A stretch of DNA of 6,858 nucleotides from Kmv34 sp964524965. Lineage in GTDB: Bacteria; Aerophobota; Aerophobia; Aerophobales; B3-G15. The stretch is taken from assembly GCA_964524965.1 (NCBI GenBank), contig CAZGDY010000091.1:1-6858 (forward strand). The letters are read 5' to 3'. A program made the position numbers and the translations under genes. Positions within the stretch are counted from its first letter, which is position 1, and every line of letters starts with the position of its first letter. This document shows positions 1-5,343 of this stretch, in pieces. The notes beneath the pieces are model-generated. The model saw only the letters and a list, made by a program, of their open reading frames with translations. It searched no databases and was not told where the DNA came from.

Positions 1-1
1 T

Positions 2-97
2 TCAATTGGTTTCGGTAATGCATTTTTTTTAGTACCAGCGCTACTGCTGTTTGGATTAATAATATTATTTGTATTTCGTAGAATCACATCTTTTTGA
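2..97 (+). CDS. C-terminal end of a membrane protein (partial, possibly MFS-type transporter)
   Basis: An open frame enters from the left edge and stops at TGA 95-97, giving 31 residues. It begins SIGFGNAFFLVPALLLFGL, continues with a hydrophobic stretch, and ends in the basic, membrane-anchoring residues FRR before ITSF. This is one complete transmembrane helix of about 20 residues followed by a very short tail. Small and aromatic residues leading into a last helix with a short basic end are usual for the terminal helix of major facilitator transporters and other permeases, but the family cannot be fixed from 31 residues. The gene body lies outside the window, so whether it is intact is unknown. 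The frame is supported by its composition and by lying next to other gene ends, not by any catalytic motif. Confidence 0.5.
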   Translation, partial: SIGFGNAFFLVPALLLFGLIILFVFRRITSF

Positions 98-133
98 ATT
101 TTCAAAGATATTTCCCGAACCTGCTAAAAAAAT

Positions 134-372
134 CTAATTAAAATAATTCTCATCAATAGCAACTATCCATTTCCTTTTTTTCTTCGGGTGTGTGTCAAAT
201 TGTTTAACTAGAAAGCTCTGAATTTCTCGGGCATCGTTTACTTTTTTTATAGAAGAGGAGGGTTCTGTCTCTTTTTTACTTAAAAGCTGTCCTTTTTCCA
301 CCAACTGATACCAATCCTGTCAAAAAGAAGACCGGACACCTTACTTAAATGTTTTTGTATTTGATAAGGAGT
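134..372 (-). pseudogene. Decayed comM (YifB family) fragment fused to an unrelated tail
   Basis: Positions 218-372 are a degenerate direct repeat of 5611-5782 inside comM. By hand alignment they are about 90% identical, with a perfect 42-base block (331-372 against 5740-5781), a 24-base block (218-241 against 5611-5634), a 3-base gap and a 13-base gap. On the minus strand it first reads TPYQIQKHLSKVSG, as in comM. The 13-base gap then shifts the frame, which reopens as QLLSKKETEPSSSIKK and VNDAREIQ, again as in comM. After Q (218-220) similarity ends, but the frame stays open through SFLVKQFDTHPKKKRKWIVA to TAG at 134-136. The comM ATPase core, start and C-terminal helical domain are all missing, so it cannot be a working ComM. 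I do not recognise the tail. It may be a chance extension or the end of another gene at a recombination junction. Confidence 0.85.
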
Positions 373-551
373 ATAGCCCGAAAACCTTTGGACAAAAACT
401 AGAAAAAAGAATGGATTCAGGTTTGCAGATAAAATAACTCGCCCAATTTTTAAGTGTAACCCAAAATATAATTATAAACTGGGATGAAGAATATCAAACC
501 AAGAAAGGAGAATTTGAAAAAACTAAAAGAATTTTTCAGGAAATAACTTGA
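369..551 (+). pseudogene. Broken XRE-type helix-turn-helix DNA-binding protein
   Basis: The frame reads EYSPKTFGQKLEKRMDSGLQ, then IK, then a TAA stop (435-437), then LAQFLSVTQNIIINWDEE and a lysine-rich tail to TGA 549-551. The pattern PKTxGxxLxKxRxxxGLxxKxLAxxLxVxxxxIxNWE is that of a well-known class of short XRE/Cro-like regulators. LAQFLSVTQ and IIINW match the two helices of the DNA-binding motif. The internal TAA falls where family members usually carry Glu or Asp just before LA, so one base change (GAA to TAA) would explain it. No start codon or ribosome site precedes the frame, and its left end abuts the comM fragment at 372. I take it as a remnant, not a functional repressor. The family assignment rests on remembered consensus and needs a profile search. 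Confidence 0.62.
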
Positions 552-576
552 CAAACGACCTTCGCCTTAATATAGT
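548..576 (+). promoter_or_regulatory. Sigma-70-type promoter, probably the original HU gene promoter
   Basis: TTGACA (548-553) is followed by a 17-base spacer and TATAGT (571-576). The -35 box is perfect, the spacing ideal, and the -10 box has 5 of 6 consensus bases. Transcription would start near 583, giving a leader of about 19 bases before the HU-type ATG at 602 and about 98 bases before the glycosyltransferase start at 681. The -35 box overlaps the stop codon of the helix-turn-helix remnant (549-551). Just downstream, TTCCC (576-580) and GGGAA (591-595) could form a small hairpin. Confidence 0.55.
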
Positions 577-601
577 TCCCTATAGAACATGGGAATAGCT
601 A

Positions 602-727
602 ATGAACAAGACAGAATTGATAAGCCGGGTAACTGTCGAGACAAGTTTCACCAAGAAAGCATGTCTGGAGGTCTTCTGTTTTGATCTCTGTAGTAATATT
701 AATGCGGAACTCCGAAAAATATATTGA
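602..727 (+). pseudogene. hup: 5' remnant of a histone-like DNA-binding protein HU gene
   Basis: ATG at 602 opens a 41-codon frame ending at TGA 725-727. It begins MNKTELISRVTVETSFTKKA and then reads CLEVFCFDL. MNKTELI, followed about ten residues later by (L/F)TKKA, is the conserved start of bacterial HU proteins, the small dimeric DNA-bending proteins of the nucleoid. HU is normally about 90 residues. Here likeness fades near residue 25 (about position 676), and the DNA-binding arm and the rest are missing. A promoter fits just upstream (548-576), and a weak GGGA ribosome site lies at 591-594. From 681 the frame overlaps, out of phase, the glycosyltransferase coding sequence. I read this as a truncated hup gene whose promoter and first helix were left in front of the glycosyltransferase. 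Confidence 0.72.
667..671 (+). promoter_or_regulatory. Ribosome binding site GGAGG for the TTG start at 681
   Basis: GGAGG is separated by 9 bases from TTG at 681 and is the strongest Shine-Dalgarno match near the gene start. It lies within Glu-Val codons of the HU remnant, so it may be a fortuitous site exposed by the fusion. An eight-codon frame (ATG 661 to TGA 682-684, stop included) overlaps the TTG start and could couple translation. Confidence 0.5.
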
Positions 728-1523
728 AAGCTGCTTTAACAGCCTTTTTATCGATGTAAATAAATCCAAGATAGATGTTGAAGTATTTGCTATTGATAAC
801 GGCTCAAACGATAAAACCCTTCCAATTTTGGAGCAAATAGAGAAAAAACACCCTAACATTAAACTTATCAAGCTGAAGAAGAACTTAGGGACAACAATCT
901 CAAGAAATATTGCTATTCGTAAAAGTTCCGGCGAATATATTTTTATCTTGGACTCAGACACGGAAATCCAGTCAGGCACTCTGGATGCATTGATTGCGAT
1001 CATAAAAAAGAGAAAGAAGATAGGCATTATTGCTCCACGTCTGCTCTACCCTGAAGGCTTAGTGCAACCTTCCTGTAAAAGATTTCCCACTGCGAAGTTA
1101 AAACTTTGCAAATTTTTGCCCTTTAGAAGCACAAGAAAACTTGCTAATAATGATGAACTCTATAATCATGAAGTTTATAGTAAAGAGTTTAACCAGATTA
1201 TAGAAGTTGACTATTGTATCTCGGCAGCTTGGTTAATTAATCGGAAAGCCATTGATGATGTTGGGTTACTCGATGAGAAAATTGTGTACGCTCCAGAGGA
1301 TGTGGATTATTGTCTGCGAATGTGGTTAAAAGGATGGAAAATAATCTACAATCCATTAGGATGCGTCATCCATTATGTTCAAAGAGAATCATATAGAAAA
1401 CCTATAGTTACCTGGAGACATGCTAAAGGACTATTGTACTACTTCAGGAAATATGGGTACTGGGTAAATAGAGAAAAAATATATGCGAGAATCCGTAATC
1501 AAAATCAAAAGATTTATGGATAA
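681..1523 (+). CDS. Family 2 (GT-A fold) glycosyltransferase
   Basis: The 280-residue product transfers a sugar from a nucleotide-sugar donor, most likely at the inner face of the membrane during polysaccharide or glycan assembly. Visible GT2 features are the opening beta strand ISVVIL (2-7), the nucleotide-binding IDNGSNDKT (38-46), NLGTTISRN (68-76), the metal-binding DSD (91-93), and the catalytic ED in PEDVDYCLR (205-213) followed by GWKIIYNP. The layout resembles rhamnosyltransferase-like GT2 enzymes, but donor and acceptor cannot be told. The basic C-terminal part has no clear membrane helix. The start is TTG 681 with GGAGG 9 bases upstream. The frame is open back to 633 without another start, and the next Met (residue 8) would delete the first strand. 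The N-terminus is short even for this family and abuts the HU remnant, so transcription probably comes from the HU promoter. Its partner HprK-like gene follows after 60 bases. Confidence 0.9.
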   Translation: MISVVILMRNSEKYIESCFNSLFIDVNKSKIDVEVFAIDNGSNDKTLPILEQIEKKHPNIKLIKLKKNLGTTISRNIAIRKSSGEYIFILDSDTEIQSGTLDALIAIIKKRKKIGIIAPRLLYPEGLVQPSCKRFPTAKLKLCKFLPFRSTRKLANNDELYNHEVYSKEFNQIIEVDYCISAAWLINRKAIDDVGLLDEKIVYAPEDVDYCLRMWLKGWKIIYNPLGCVIHYVQRESYRKPIVTWRHAKGLLYYFRKYGYWVNREKIYARIRNQNQKIYG

Positions 1524-1583
1524 AAACATATAAATGAAAAAAGAAAGTTATCCCAATTAAATTAGCCAGATGGAATTTTCGTA

Positions 1584-2654
1584 ATGCACTTAAAAAAAGT
1601 ATTCTTGAATATTCATGGCAAAACAATCAGGATTTTGAGTTACAACGAACATATATTGGAAGAGATTCAAAGAGATTTTTCTTTTTTTCTCTCCGGCGAA
1701 AATAAATCTCCTGATTTCATTATCCGGGTCTACCTTGCGAGCATACCTCGTAAGAAGTTCCCCGTATTTTATCTATTAATGAAGACGCCCTACTTTATCT
1801 GTTATGAAATTGGTACGGTCAAGCATGCCTATTATAGCTTTAATGACTACGTAAGATACGATTATAAGAAAAATTTCGCTGAGGTTTACTCAAAAGATTT
1901 ATCTCGACTTCATGAGCTGGTATATGCGGTATTGCGTTCAAAAATTGGAGAATTAATGGAAGAAATGGGATTCTGTAGAATTCACGCTCTTGCCTTCTCC
2001 TATCAAAAAAAAGGAGTACTTTTTATCGCTTCTATGAAAGGAGGGAAAACTACACTGGCATTGAATCTTTTGAAAGCTTTTCCCATTAAGCTTCTTTCAG
2101 ATGATACTCCTTTGCTGGATAGTCAATGTAGAATTTATCCATTTCCTCTCCGGATCGGGATCCGACCCGACACTCCTATCCCTTTTTCCCCTGATAAGCC
2201 CTTGAGTGTGAGATATTTCAAGAGCCGTAAATATGGAGAAAAAATCCTCATTGACATTGATTTTTTTAAGAAAAAATTAGAAAAAAATCCTGTCAAACTT
2301 AGTTGTGTATTTATCGGTAAAATACCAAAGAATAAAAAAGAAAAATGTTCGATTCAAAAATCCAATCGATTGCTCCTATTATATGTCCTTATCGAGAATC
2401 TAATAGTAGGGGTTGGAGTATCTCAAGTAAAGGAATACTTTATTAAAAGAAGTTTTTTGGATTTTTGCAAGAAAATTAATATCCTGTCAAGAAGAATCTG
2501 GTTATCTTTAGAAATTATTTTGAAATATACGCCATTCGTGGTTAATCTGGGAGCTGATTCCGATAACAATGCTTGTACAATCATCGGCTTTCTGAAAGAA
2601 TTTCCAATCCAAGAATATAGACACCTTGGCGCTGAGAAACAGGAATTGAGTTAA
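1584..2654 (+). CDS. HPr kinase-like (PEPCK-fold) ATP-binding protein
   Basis: The 356-residue protein resembles the HprK-related kinases found in polysaccharide and peptide-modification loci, not true HPr kinase/phosphorylase. The first ~130 residues form a family-typical leader (FLNIHGKTIRILSYN). The P-loop is ASMKGGKTT (149-157), with Ala in place of the first Gly, as also occurs in relatives. LLSDDTPLLD (170-179) holds the acidic metal-binding pair D173-D174, followed by the PFPLRI strand. The GVG turn at 276-278 and FVVNLGAD near the C-terminus also fit. Family members are thought to phosphorylate a protein, peptide or small molecule; the substrate here is unknown. The start is ATG 1584, because an in-frame TAG lies at 1563-1565; the ribosome site is weak. 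The gene follows the glycosyltransferase on the same strand and probably shares its transcript. No separate PqqD-like gene is seen. Confidence 0.8.
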   Translation: MHLKKVFLNIHGKTIRILSYNEHILEEIQRDFSFFLSGENKSPDFIIRVYLASIPRKKFPVFYLLMKTPYFICYEIGTVKHAYYSFNDYVRYDYKKNFAEVYSKDLSRLHELVYAVLRSKIGELMEEMGFCRIHALAFSYQKKGVLFIASMKGGKTTLALNLLKAFPIKLLSDDTPLLDSQCRIYPFPLRIGIRPDTPIPFSPDKPLSVRYFKSRKYGEKILIDIDFFKKKLEKNPVKLSCVFIGKIPKNKKEKCSIQKSNRLLLLYVLIENLIVGVGVSQVKEYFIKRSFLDFCKKINILSRRIWLSLEIILKYTPFVVNLGADSDNNACTIIGFLKEFPIQEYRHLGAEKQELS

Positions 2655-2694
2655 CATTTTTTACAAAAAACAATGGAAGATAAATAAAAATTGC

Positions 2695-2709
2695 TGATGT
2701 AGAGCATCA
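2695..2709. terminator. Weak, possibly bidirectional hairpin between convergent genes
   Basis: TGATG (2695-2699) pairs with CATCA (2705-2709), plus one possible T-G pair, around a tiny loop. On the minus strand it is followed by a T-rich tract (AATTTTTATTT), and on the plus strand by TTT then A-rich DNA. It lies between the kinase stop (2654) and the radical SAM stop (2810), where a shared terminator would be expected. The stem is short and no free energy was computed. The surrounding 2655-2809 is A/T-rich, with a 12-base AAAAAATTTTTT palindrome near 2725-2736. Confidence 0.3.
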
Positions 2710-2742
2710 TTTAAAAAAAATTACAAAAAATTTTTTAAAAAG

Positions 2743-2844
2743 ATGGCCAACATTGTAGTAGGAATCCTCAACCATTCATCTCTTAAGTTCGAGAGTTTTC
2801 TAATTGTCATTAACCAAGGAGTTCATCACGCCATAAAAGATTAG
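2743..2844 (+). CDS. Possible 33-residue small ORF, unrecognised
   Basis: ATG 2743 to TAG 2842-2844 reads MANIVVGILNHSSLKFESFL and then 13 more residues. It lies in the gap between the convergent kinase and radical SAM genes and overlaps the radical SAM 3' end by 35 bases. The composition is protein-like, but no Shine-Dalgarno is visible; A-rich DNA precedes it. It could be a small peptide, the 5' relic of a lost gene, or chance. I know of no family for it. Confidence 0.2.
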   Translation: MANIVVGILNHSSLKFESFLIVINQGVHHAIKD

Positions 2845-3928
2845 ATATCTTAGCTCTACAAAAGGACCTTCGTAAAACTATTTTTAATAGGAACCAAGTA
2901 AAGTAAAAAAATTCATACCTTAAGGAAAAAGGTGTATTGCAGGACATTGCACATCTTGGACAAATATACTTTTTTGCTTTTTTTCTAAGTCTTTCAGGCT
3001 CTTGCGAATACCAGATTTTGTCAATGGCACTATCATGCACGTTACCATAAATCAGGGATTCATTCCCACATACAAATAAATCACCTTCTGGGGTCATGTT
3101 AAGGTTATGATAAAACAAGGCACAGGGAATCCTTCTCTTTTCTTCCCTTATTATACGAAAATAGTCCTGCCAAAAGGCAATGGTTGTCAACCTTATCTCA
3201 TGTTCCATCCGGCGATTAAAAAAATCTCTTAGTTCCTTTAACTGTTCATCGCTGGGTATAAGATGCTTTTTAAAATCCTTCTCATTACCTAAAGTTTGGA
3301 CCACAGGACCAAAAGTAATTGGTAGGTCTATTTTTTTGGCAAATTTAGATATTTGTGGTAAGTTATTCACATTTAATTTCTGGACCACACAGTTAAGCTG
3401 GATATTAAATGGGGAATTAAGTTGCAAACTCTTTAGAACCTTGAGAGTCTCATTTACTCTATCAAAAGCTTCGGGAACCCTTCTTACCTTTTCATGAGTA
3501 TCCCCATATCCACCCAAGGATACCTCTATAGCAAACCTTTCCAGGCTATGATAAATAGGGAGATTCAAAATATCTTTCACTCTTTCTGCCACAATGGATG
3601 GTTCCAGACCATTAGTAATAAGCCACACCTGTTTAATTCTGGGATTAGAATCTAAAATAATCTGAACAATTTGAGCCAAATCCTCTCTTAACGTAGGTTC
3701 TCCTCCACTGAGTATAACTGTTTCCAGATGGTCTAATAAAGGATTGGTAAAAATCTTTTGAATTTCGCCAAGCGTTGGTTTTTCCTTTGGCTTTGTCTTC
3801 CAGATTGAGCACATAACGCACCTGGAGTTACACCTGCGAGTTACCATCAGACCAAAAATTACAGGTTTAGGAATGGAAACATACCCAGCACAATAATACT
3901 TTATCCCCCTGCCGATAAAAAAAGGCAA
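2810..3928 (-). CDS. Radical SAM protein with SPASM-like C-terminal cysteine cluster
   Basis: The 372-residue enzyme should bind a [4Fe-4S] cluster through CNSRCVMC (C33, C37, C40) and cleave S-adenosylmethionine to start radical chemistry. GGEP (75-78) is the usual SAM-binding motif, and the adjoining strands (QVWLITNG) fit the partial TIM barrel. Beyond the barrel, C269, C287, C323, C326 and C330 (in CPRCAMSC) form a SPASM/twitch-like set able to hold an auxiliary cluster, typical of enzymes acting on peptides or protein-linked substrates. The hydrophobic, basic segment at about 338-357 may touch the membrane. The start is TTG 3926-3928. The frame is open for 20 more codons upstream but has no ATG, GTG or TTG, and only a weak AAGAAAGAA precedes it. 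It lies 41 bases after the nucleotidyltransferase relic and likely shares its transcript. The substrate is unknown. Confidence 0.9.
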   Translation of the reverse strand: MPFFIGRGIKYYCAGYVSIPKPVIFGLMVTRRCNSRCVMCSIWKTKPKEKPTLGEIQKIFTNPLLDHLETVILSGGEPTLREDLAQIVQIILDSNPRIKQVWLITNGLEPSIVAERVKDILNLPIYHSLERFAIEVSLGGYGDTHEKVRRVPEAFDRVNETLKVLKSLQLNSPFNIQLNCVVQKLNVNNLPQISKFAKKIDLPITFGPVVQTLGNEKDFKKHLIPSDEQLKELRDFFNRRMEHEIRLTTIAFWQDYFRIIREEKRRIPCALFYHNLNMTPEGDLFVCGNESLIYGNVHDSAIDKIWYSQEPERLRKKAKKYICPRCAMSCNTPFSLRYEFFYFTWFLLKIVLRRSFCRAKISNLLWRDELLG

Positions 3929-3969
3929 TCTAAGGATGTTCTTTCTTACTATTTGCTCTACTTCTTTAT

Positions 3970-4794
3970 CTAAGTTTTTCTCTCCATCTCACTAAAGGTA
4001 GATTGGGCCAGTCCAACAAACAATCTTATCAAATCATTTACTACAAATTGGTCTCGTGCCGTAAAATTTTTCGCATACTTTCGTACTTGATCAATACATC
4101 GGTTTTGCTCTTCGTTGAGATACGTTTTCACTCTCTGCAACGCAGTTTTTCTGGAGAAAATCCTTTTTCCATAACAGACAAATAAATACACCTTTGAGGC
4201 TTCTGCTATTGCTTTATACCAAAGGTATTTTCTCTTAAATAGAGGGAGATTACGAACCAAAAAAAGTTCAACACTTATTAACGACCACCAGACCTTTAGT
4301 TCTTCGGTTGGCGGAAGATATAGTTCACTATCCCGCAATTTTGGCAAATCCTTTATTATGTTTCTTCCAAATAATAATTTCCAATTATATTTACCTTCGT
4401 TGAATCTGTATTTGCAAAAAGGATGGTTTGCGTACAATTCAAAAAAATTCAGAAATAAAATATAATTCAAACTCTTTGTCTATTTGGCCAAAAAATGGAA
4501 TAAACCGGGACAATTTGTTATAGGTAAAACTAACTTTTTCTTTTACTGACTCCATTCCAGTCTTTTTTCATCATCTACAATCACAGCCAAATCTATATCG
4601 CTTAAACCGTATGTGATTTTTCCATGGGCTATGCCCCGACGTAAATATATTGCCTTCACGTCATTTACTTTCCTTAGCGCACATACAGCCAATTTTATAG
4701 CCGCAACATAGATTATTTTATAAAGAAAACTTAATGGTGGAAAAGATGTTTTAATGATTACTATTTGAAAGAGGGTTTGCAAATTTTGTGTCAC
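3970..4794 (-). pseudogene. Nucleotidyltransferase gene broken by two in-frame stops
   Basis: Two stretches usually read as separate genes (4543-4794 and 3970-4470) lie in the same frame and join into one ~274-codon gene. The first part carries YLRRGIAHGKITYGLSDIDL (G..xG..SDIDL), the nucleotide and metal-binding motif of polymerase-beta-type nucleotidyltransferases, followed by AVIVDDEKRLEW. Translation then meets TAA (4543-4545), continues KKKLVLPITNC and FHFLAK, meets TAG (4480-4482), and continues TKSLNYILFLNFFELYANHP and YRFNEGKYNWKLLFG in family style. The helical remainder ends at TAG 3970-3972. No frameshift is needed, and each stop is one base from a sense codon. The start is probably GTG 4792-4794 (in-frame TAA at 4807-4809). 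As written it yields only an 83-residue N-terminal piece with half of the active site. A sequencing error or stop-codon readthrough are less likely explanations. Confidence 0.8.
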
Positions 4795-4805
4795 ATTACT
4801 TATTT

Positions 4806-4834
4806 GTTATAAATTTTCATTGAAAACATCACAA
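4806..4834 (-). promoter_or_regulatory. Possible minus-strand promoter for the nucleotidyltransferase/radical SAM genes
   Basis: Reading the minus strand, TTGTGA (4829-4834) is followed by a 17-base spacer and TATAAC (4806-4811). The -35 box has 4 of 6 consensus bases and the -10 box 5 of 6. The predicted start near 4799 leaves only about five bases before GTG 4794, which would make the message almost leaderless. The -35 box lies in the left arm of the inverted repeat at 4825-4850. Confidence 0.35.
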
Positions 4835-4850
4835 AAAAAAGTGTGATGTT
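4825..4850. repeat. 9-bp perfect inverted repeat (candidate operator or hairpin)
   Basis: AACATCACA (4825-4833) and TGTGATGTT (4842-4850) are perfect complements around an 8-base A-rich loop. It overlaps the candidate -35 box, as a repressor operator would. No strong T-run follows on either strand, so an intrinsic terminator is less likely. The order is TCACA...TGTGA, the reverse of a CRP site. Confidence 0.5.
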
Positions 4851-4866
4851 ACGAAATGACCTTTTA

Positions 4867-4887
4867 ATTGCCGAGTAATTCGGTAAT
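4867..4887. repeat. Second hairpin, 8-bp stem
   Basis: ATTGCCGA (4867-4874) can pair with TCGGTAAT (4880-4887) across a 5-base loop; one pair is G-T. It stands 16 bases beyond the perfect inverted repeat, so two stem-loops lie side by side upstream of the nucleotidyltransferase. Function unknown. Confidence 0.35.
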
Positions 4888-5343
4888 ACCATTTATTCAG
4901 TCCAAACTTAATCAAGTAACCGCAATGTTTAAACTGAATGTAAAGATAAGAATCAACCAAATAAGAGCGCTCTTTCCAAACGGCGATGAAAATTTAACTC
5001 TTGTAAAAAAACTAATTTAAACTGAGCACGTTCTAGACTTTACCCGTCTCTTATAGTCCTGTTTTCATCTATTCCCTGATAACCTAATTTATTATCAAAT
5101 TAACTTACTTACATTTTATCTTAAGTTTTAAAATTATAAGTCTCTATCTTTCTAAGTATAGCGTACTGAAAGATTCTCTCCATTTTTGATAAGCAAACCA
5201 GTATTTTATCATATTCAACTCGAAAATCACTCGCCATGCCATAAGTAAATTTTATACTATCCTTTTTGAATTATCCTCACCTAAGTATCCAATGTAACAA
5301 GCTAGGATGGAATGTTAAGAAAAATAATTTAGACTTCTGTTTA
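4888..5343. other. Gene-poor AT-rich stretch between nucleotidyltransferase and comM
   Basis: I find no recognisable gene, RNA or insertion sequence here. Two weak frames are open. On the plus strand one runs from ATG 4925 to TAA 5018-5020 (31 residues, MFKLNVKIRINQIRALFPNG at its start) and is open back to 4868. On the minus strand ATG 5235-5237 to TAA 5121-5123 gives 38 residues and is listed separately. No strong terminator for comM is visible just past its stop; only a T-rich tract follows. Confidence 0.4.
5121..5237 (-). CDS. Possible 38-residue small ORF or gene fragment, unrecognised
   Basis: The minus-strand frame from ATG 5235-5237 reads MASDFRVEYDKILVCLSKME and then RIFQYAILRKIETY to TAA 5121-5123. 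It stays open 11 codons further upstream (FKKDSIKFTYG), with no start there. The mix of charged and hydrophobic residues looks like two helices of a real protein, so it may be a fragment of a larger lost gene. A different frame over the same bases is also open for about 30 codons, and no ribosome site is clear, so coding status is uncertain. Confidence 0.22.
   Translation of the reverse strand: MASDFRVEYDKILVCLSKMERIFQYAILRKIETYNFKT

Noticed and set aside
599..1027. Minus-strand open frame of 142 codons
   Set aside because: It is antisense to the HU remnant and the well-supported glycosyltransferase, has no recognisable motif, and has the hydrophobic bias expected opposite an A-rich gene.
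1534..1560. Eight-codon frame ATG 1534 (MKKESYPN) between glycosyltransferase and kinase
   Set aside because: It is too short to assess, with no ribosome site and no recognisable family. It is most likely chance in A-rich DNA.
1444..1626. Minus-strand open frame of 60 codons
   Set aside because: It spans the end of the glycosyltransferase and the start of the kinase in antisense and has no support.
3180..3497. Plus-strand open frame of 105 codons
   Set aside because: It is antisense to the radical SAM gene, whose motifs and cysteines clearly define the coding strand.
4003..4185. Plus-strand open frame of 60 codons
   Set aside because: It is antisense to the nucleotidyltransferase relic and shows no motif.
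4480..4545. Stop-codon reassignment or programmed readthrough to explain the internal TAA and TAG
   Set aside because: The intact genes here end with TAA, and the helix-turn-helix relic also carries an internal TAA among other decay signs. Pseudogenes explain this more simply.
4825..4850. CRP-type site
   Set aside because: CRP sites read TGTGA-N6-TCACA. This repeat has the half-sites in the opposite order with an 8-base spacer.
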